NCBI GenBank assembly: GCA_028551475.1
Contig: CM052362.1
Span: forward strand, 7,811,354-7,875,353
Direction: 5' to 3'
DNA length: 64,000 nt
From: Casuarina equisetifolia
Taxonomy: Eukaryota > Streptophyta > Magnoliopsida > Fagales > Casuarinaceae
The notes below the pieces were generated by a model that was given only the letters and a program-made list of their open reading frames with translations, ran no database searches and was not told the DNA's origin. The translations under genes were made by a program, and so were the position numbers. This document shows, piece after piece, positions 61,050 through 64,000 of the stretch. Every line of letters begins with the position of its first letter. Positions within the stretch are counted from its first letter, which is position 1.

Positions 61050-64000
61050 GCAAGCCCACCGTTGAGGGTGCAACTGACCGTTCTATAGGGTTAGGTGCAT
61101 CTCAAGACTGCCGTAGAGATATTTATGTGCATCCAAAAGGATAAATTCTGTCCACGGATCTTTTTAGGAGACCTAACTAACTTAAAACGAAGACATATGA
61201 AATAATAATAATTTTTTTTTTAAAAAAAACATATACTCCTTTTTAATGTCTTTTTTTTTAATCCACGCATTTTTTTTTCTTTTTTAACTCAACCACCAAA
61301 AAAGAAGAGGTGTCGAATCCTGATGTGTTGACCTAGCAAGTCAGAGGCCCCCTTCGCTTACCACTAAGCAAAGGAGATGGACAAAATCCTAGGCAAACAG
61401 CTTTGATTGTTTGACTTCGTATAAAAATTTCATTAGTTGAAAGAAGAATGTCATTAGGCTTAGTTGAAAAAATAAACTTCTCTTGGCATGGTTTTTCATG
61501 CCACAGAGACAAGTTTAAGGCCCAGTGCTACAAGTGTCTAATCTCATATGGGTCATCGTTTAATCTCATGAATACCTTAGTCTTTTTGTAAAAAAGGGTG
61601 AAATGAATCTGAATTAGGAACTTGAATAATTGTATTTACAAAAGCAAATGCAGAAGATTCATAATGATCCTATCAATTAAAATAGCCTGAATTAGTCTTC
61701 TTTATAGTTAGAGACTCATGCAATCCCCTTTTTAGAGAAATCGTGTCAATTTCTTACAGCTCGATTACTTTAACTTTAAACAACGGTTTTAATTTGATGA
61801 ATCAGAAACCTTCTTCATTATTATTATTATTTTTTTTTCAGTTCAATAGGTTCTAGACTGTCTTTGAAAATGTTATTATTTCCTTAACTACTAACAAAAA
61901 AGGAAAAGAAAAATTCAGCTCAAGGTGTCTTCTGGTAAACCCAAACTTAGAAGTACCTCGCGACTTTTTTTTTTTTGTTTGTCTAAAACGAATAGCTGCA
62001 AAGCATAGGTGATGACAATGGCAATCTGTTGGCGGAGGAGGTAAATATGGGTCATTTATTTTCAAATTAGATTTTTAAGTTTTTATTACAGAAGTGTAAT
62101 ATTATTTTAATATTTATATATTAAATATTATAAATCTAACAAAATTATACAATTCGTAAATTGTATAAAATAAATCTATTTCTAATTTTTTCATAATCAA
62201 AATTAAATTTTTAAAGTTTGAACGACAAAAAAAGTGTACAAAGAATTACTAGTAATTTTTTTTTATTAAACAGTAAGAATTACTAGTAAATCTAACAAAA
62301 GTTAATTATTTTTTATTAAACAGTAGCTTTTTAGGTATGAGAATTAATGTTTTATAGCTAGGCATTCTATAGCTCATAACATGCGCGTAGTTATAAGTTA
62401 CCATGTATTCAGAAGCACTTGACAGTATACAACACTAACTAACCTTTATTGGACAACCTCTAAGGGTACGTGAGAAACATTCTTAAAAAGGCGATTGACC
62501 ACTTAATTACGGCTATCTCAGAGGGATATTTGGAATTGGTTAACTATCTTCTCAGAGGAGAAGTTTTAGCATGGTGCCAAAAGAGTAGTTAAGGTGACCA
62601 ATTATTCCTATAGTCGAGTCGATAATGGTTAGTAACTTAAATATAAGAAAGGCTTTGCTGTTTCTCAAGCAAATCGCAAAAGAATCTTCATCTCAAAAGA
62701 AGAAATATGATTAGTCATAACACTTGGTGAATTTTTTGAAATGATTCATCCTCACTAACCATTTATAGGAGTAGTTGATTATCGCTAAGAGGACGGTATG
62801 TTTGTTCATAACTTTGATGGGTAAATATGTAATTGAGCCATCTTAGTCACTCCTTTCATGATGATTAATCTATTAACGGTAGTCGTTAAGGTGGTTGGCC
62901 AATTTAAAGACTGGTTTTGAGTAGATGAGGAGAATTATAAACTTCAAAATTTAGGGAATTGTGAGGAATCTTGATTCAATTGATAATAACTTTTCATGAT
63001 ATTGAAGAATTTTTTTTTGTGTGTCGAAGGTTACTGTTCATCAATGAAAGGTCTTAGAAAATAATAAATCAATTTATCCATAAATTAGACATATGACATT
63101 TTATCTGATGCAATGAATTTCTCATCCAAATTATTTGTGAGGATAATAGACATCCTAATTGTGTATTAATAATTTTTATTTATTTTTGGTTGAAGAGAAC
63201 AAGAGCAGAATTGTGTATTCTAGCCATACAAGATAATAGTTTGAAAATTTTCTTTATGATCGCGTGATCCTTGCTATGCTTATAACATGCATATAGTCCC
63301 TTTTTTTTTTTCATAAGCATGAGTATTTTTTTTTCCAAATTAGAAGTGTTTTCCCTATAATTATAAGTAAATGGTGAGGATCAAAGATACATATTGACGA
63401 AAATAAACATGCAATCTCTCAAAAAGTAGCAAGCCTGCTGTTTCATTATATTTATATTTCAAACATATTGTGCATGTGTACATGTGGTATTTATCGATCA
63501 AGTATTAGAAAAATTGGTACTTACTATTGAGATATTTCCAGCTATTAGAAAATGCAGCAGAAACAAACATAAACTCTCTATGCTTAAACAAACAGCCAAA
63601 ATAGTCAAAATAAAAGCAATACCTAGGAATCTGTTATGGGTAACTTCACGTGTAAGGTGATAAAATCATGGCTTCCATTAAGAGAGATGGCTTTTGTACA
63701 ACAAAAGAAAACGCGAGGTTAAGATTTTTTTAAGAGCAAAGGGGTTACCGTAGGATAAACAGGGGAAGGGGCAGAGTGGAGACCAGAATTTGAAAAACCT
63801 AAATATTGTATGGAGTTTTGTTTCACTCTAATGAAATAAAGAAAGTATTATTTCCCTCCAATGAATACTTATCACTACGTGTTATTTCTAAATTTGTTCC
63901 ATTCTCTTGATTTAGAATAATTTTGCTATTCTTGAGGCCGATTATGTGCTTAATAAATTAGTTCATAATAGATGCTTCATATCTACAGCTGCCCATGCTT
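61050..64000. other. Right part of duplicated UGT flank, no gene
   Basis: Resumes the UGT upstream sequence after the Gypsy element (GCAAGCCCACCG at 61050, matching GCAAGCCCATCG at 47555). No coding frame is recognised. A small direct repeat (AAGAATTACTAGTAA at about 62240 and 62275) lies in the part missing from unit 1. The last 120 bp are beyond the duplication. Confidence 0.65.

Larger units (their letters stand above)
52098..63879. repeat. Segmental duplication, unit 2 (split by Gypsy)
   Basis: Counterpart of 45644-49699: 52098-54030 before the Gypsy element and 61050-63879 after it. The right part carries roughly 0.6 kb of extra sequence between about 61540 and 62790. Confidence 0.85.

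Noticed and set aside
1-64000. CRISPR arrays, bacterial operons, tRNA or rRNA genes
   Set aside because: No regularly spaced repeats with unique spacers, no cloverleaf with CCA-type arms and no rRNA-like sequence were seen. The only tRNA-like match is the retroelement primer site.

Overview
This is a nuclear window from a dicot plant genome, probably a woody eudicot. The evidence is AT-rich intron-bearing genes, an L-type lectin receptor kinase, a FLOURY1-like GTD-binding protein, plant ALDH6B genes, a UGT78-type flavonoid glycosyltransferase, old Copia and Gypsy LTR elements and an organelle-derived petN relic. Nothing prokaryotic is present.

Layout: 1-1490 holds the end of a minus-strand non-autonomous LTR element with a 275-bp, gene-free interior. 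1657-3793 is an intronless class-IX-like lectin receptor kinase with a frameshift between its signal-peptide segment and the rest of the lectin domain. 5740-12770 is a tandem array of about 0.6-kb units, split by a 5.2-kb fossil Copia element at 6675-11877. 12771-18560 is gene-poor, with a Copia fragment, a possible LINE scrap, a perfect inverted repeat and a petN (plastid) pseudogene. 18820-19740 encodes a FLOURY1-like membrane protein.

20336-45469 is the core of the window. A FAR1-type DNA-binding-domain exon (22600) is followed by two tandem copies of methylmalonate-semialdehyde dehydrogenase (ALDH6B). The downstream copy (37077-45469) is a complete 19-exon, 540-aa mitochondrial gene with one GC-AG intron. 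The upstream copy keeps exons 2-19 in frame, but I find no transit-peptide exon 1. Instead the FAR1-like exon has a phase-1 donor at 23153 that fits its exon 2 acceptor exactly and would give one 707-aa FAR1-ALDH6 fusion. This is the most interesting observation here.

45644-64000 is a roughly 4-kb segmental duplication centred on a UGT78-like gene (45775-47148, minus strand, intact). The second unit carries a broken UGT copy (52229-53603). It was later split by a chromovirus-type Gypsy element (54031-61049), which itself holds a 1.6-kb TG...CA insertion (56939-58553). A degraded Copia relic (about 49700-52097) lies between the two units. All exon and element limits were read by eye from splice signals, phase and repeat alignment.
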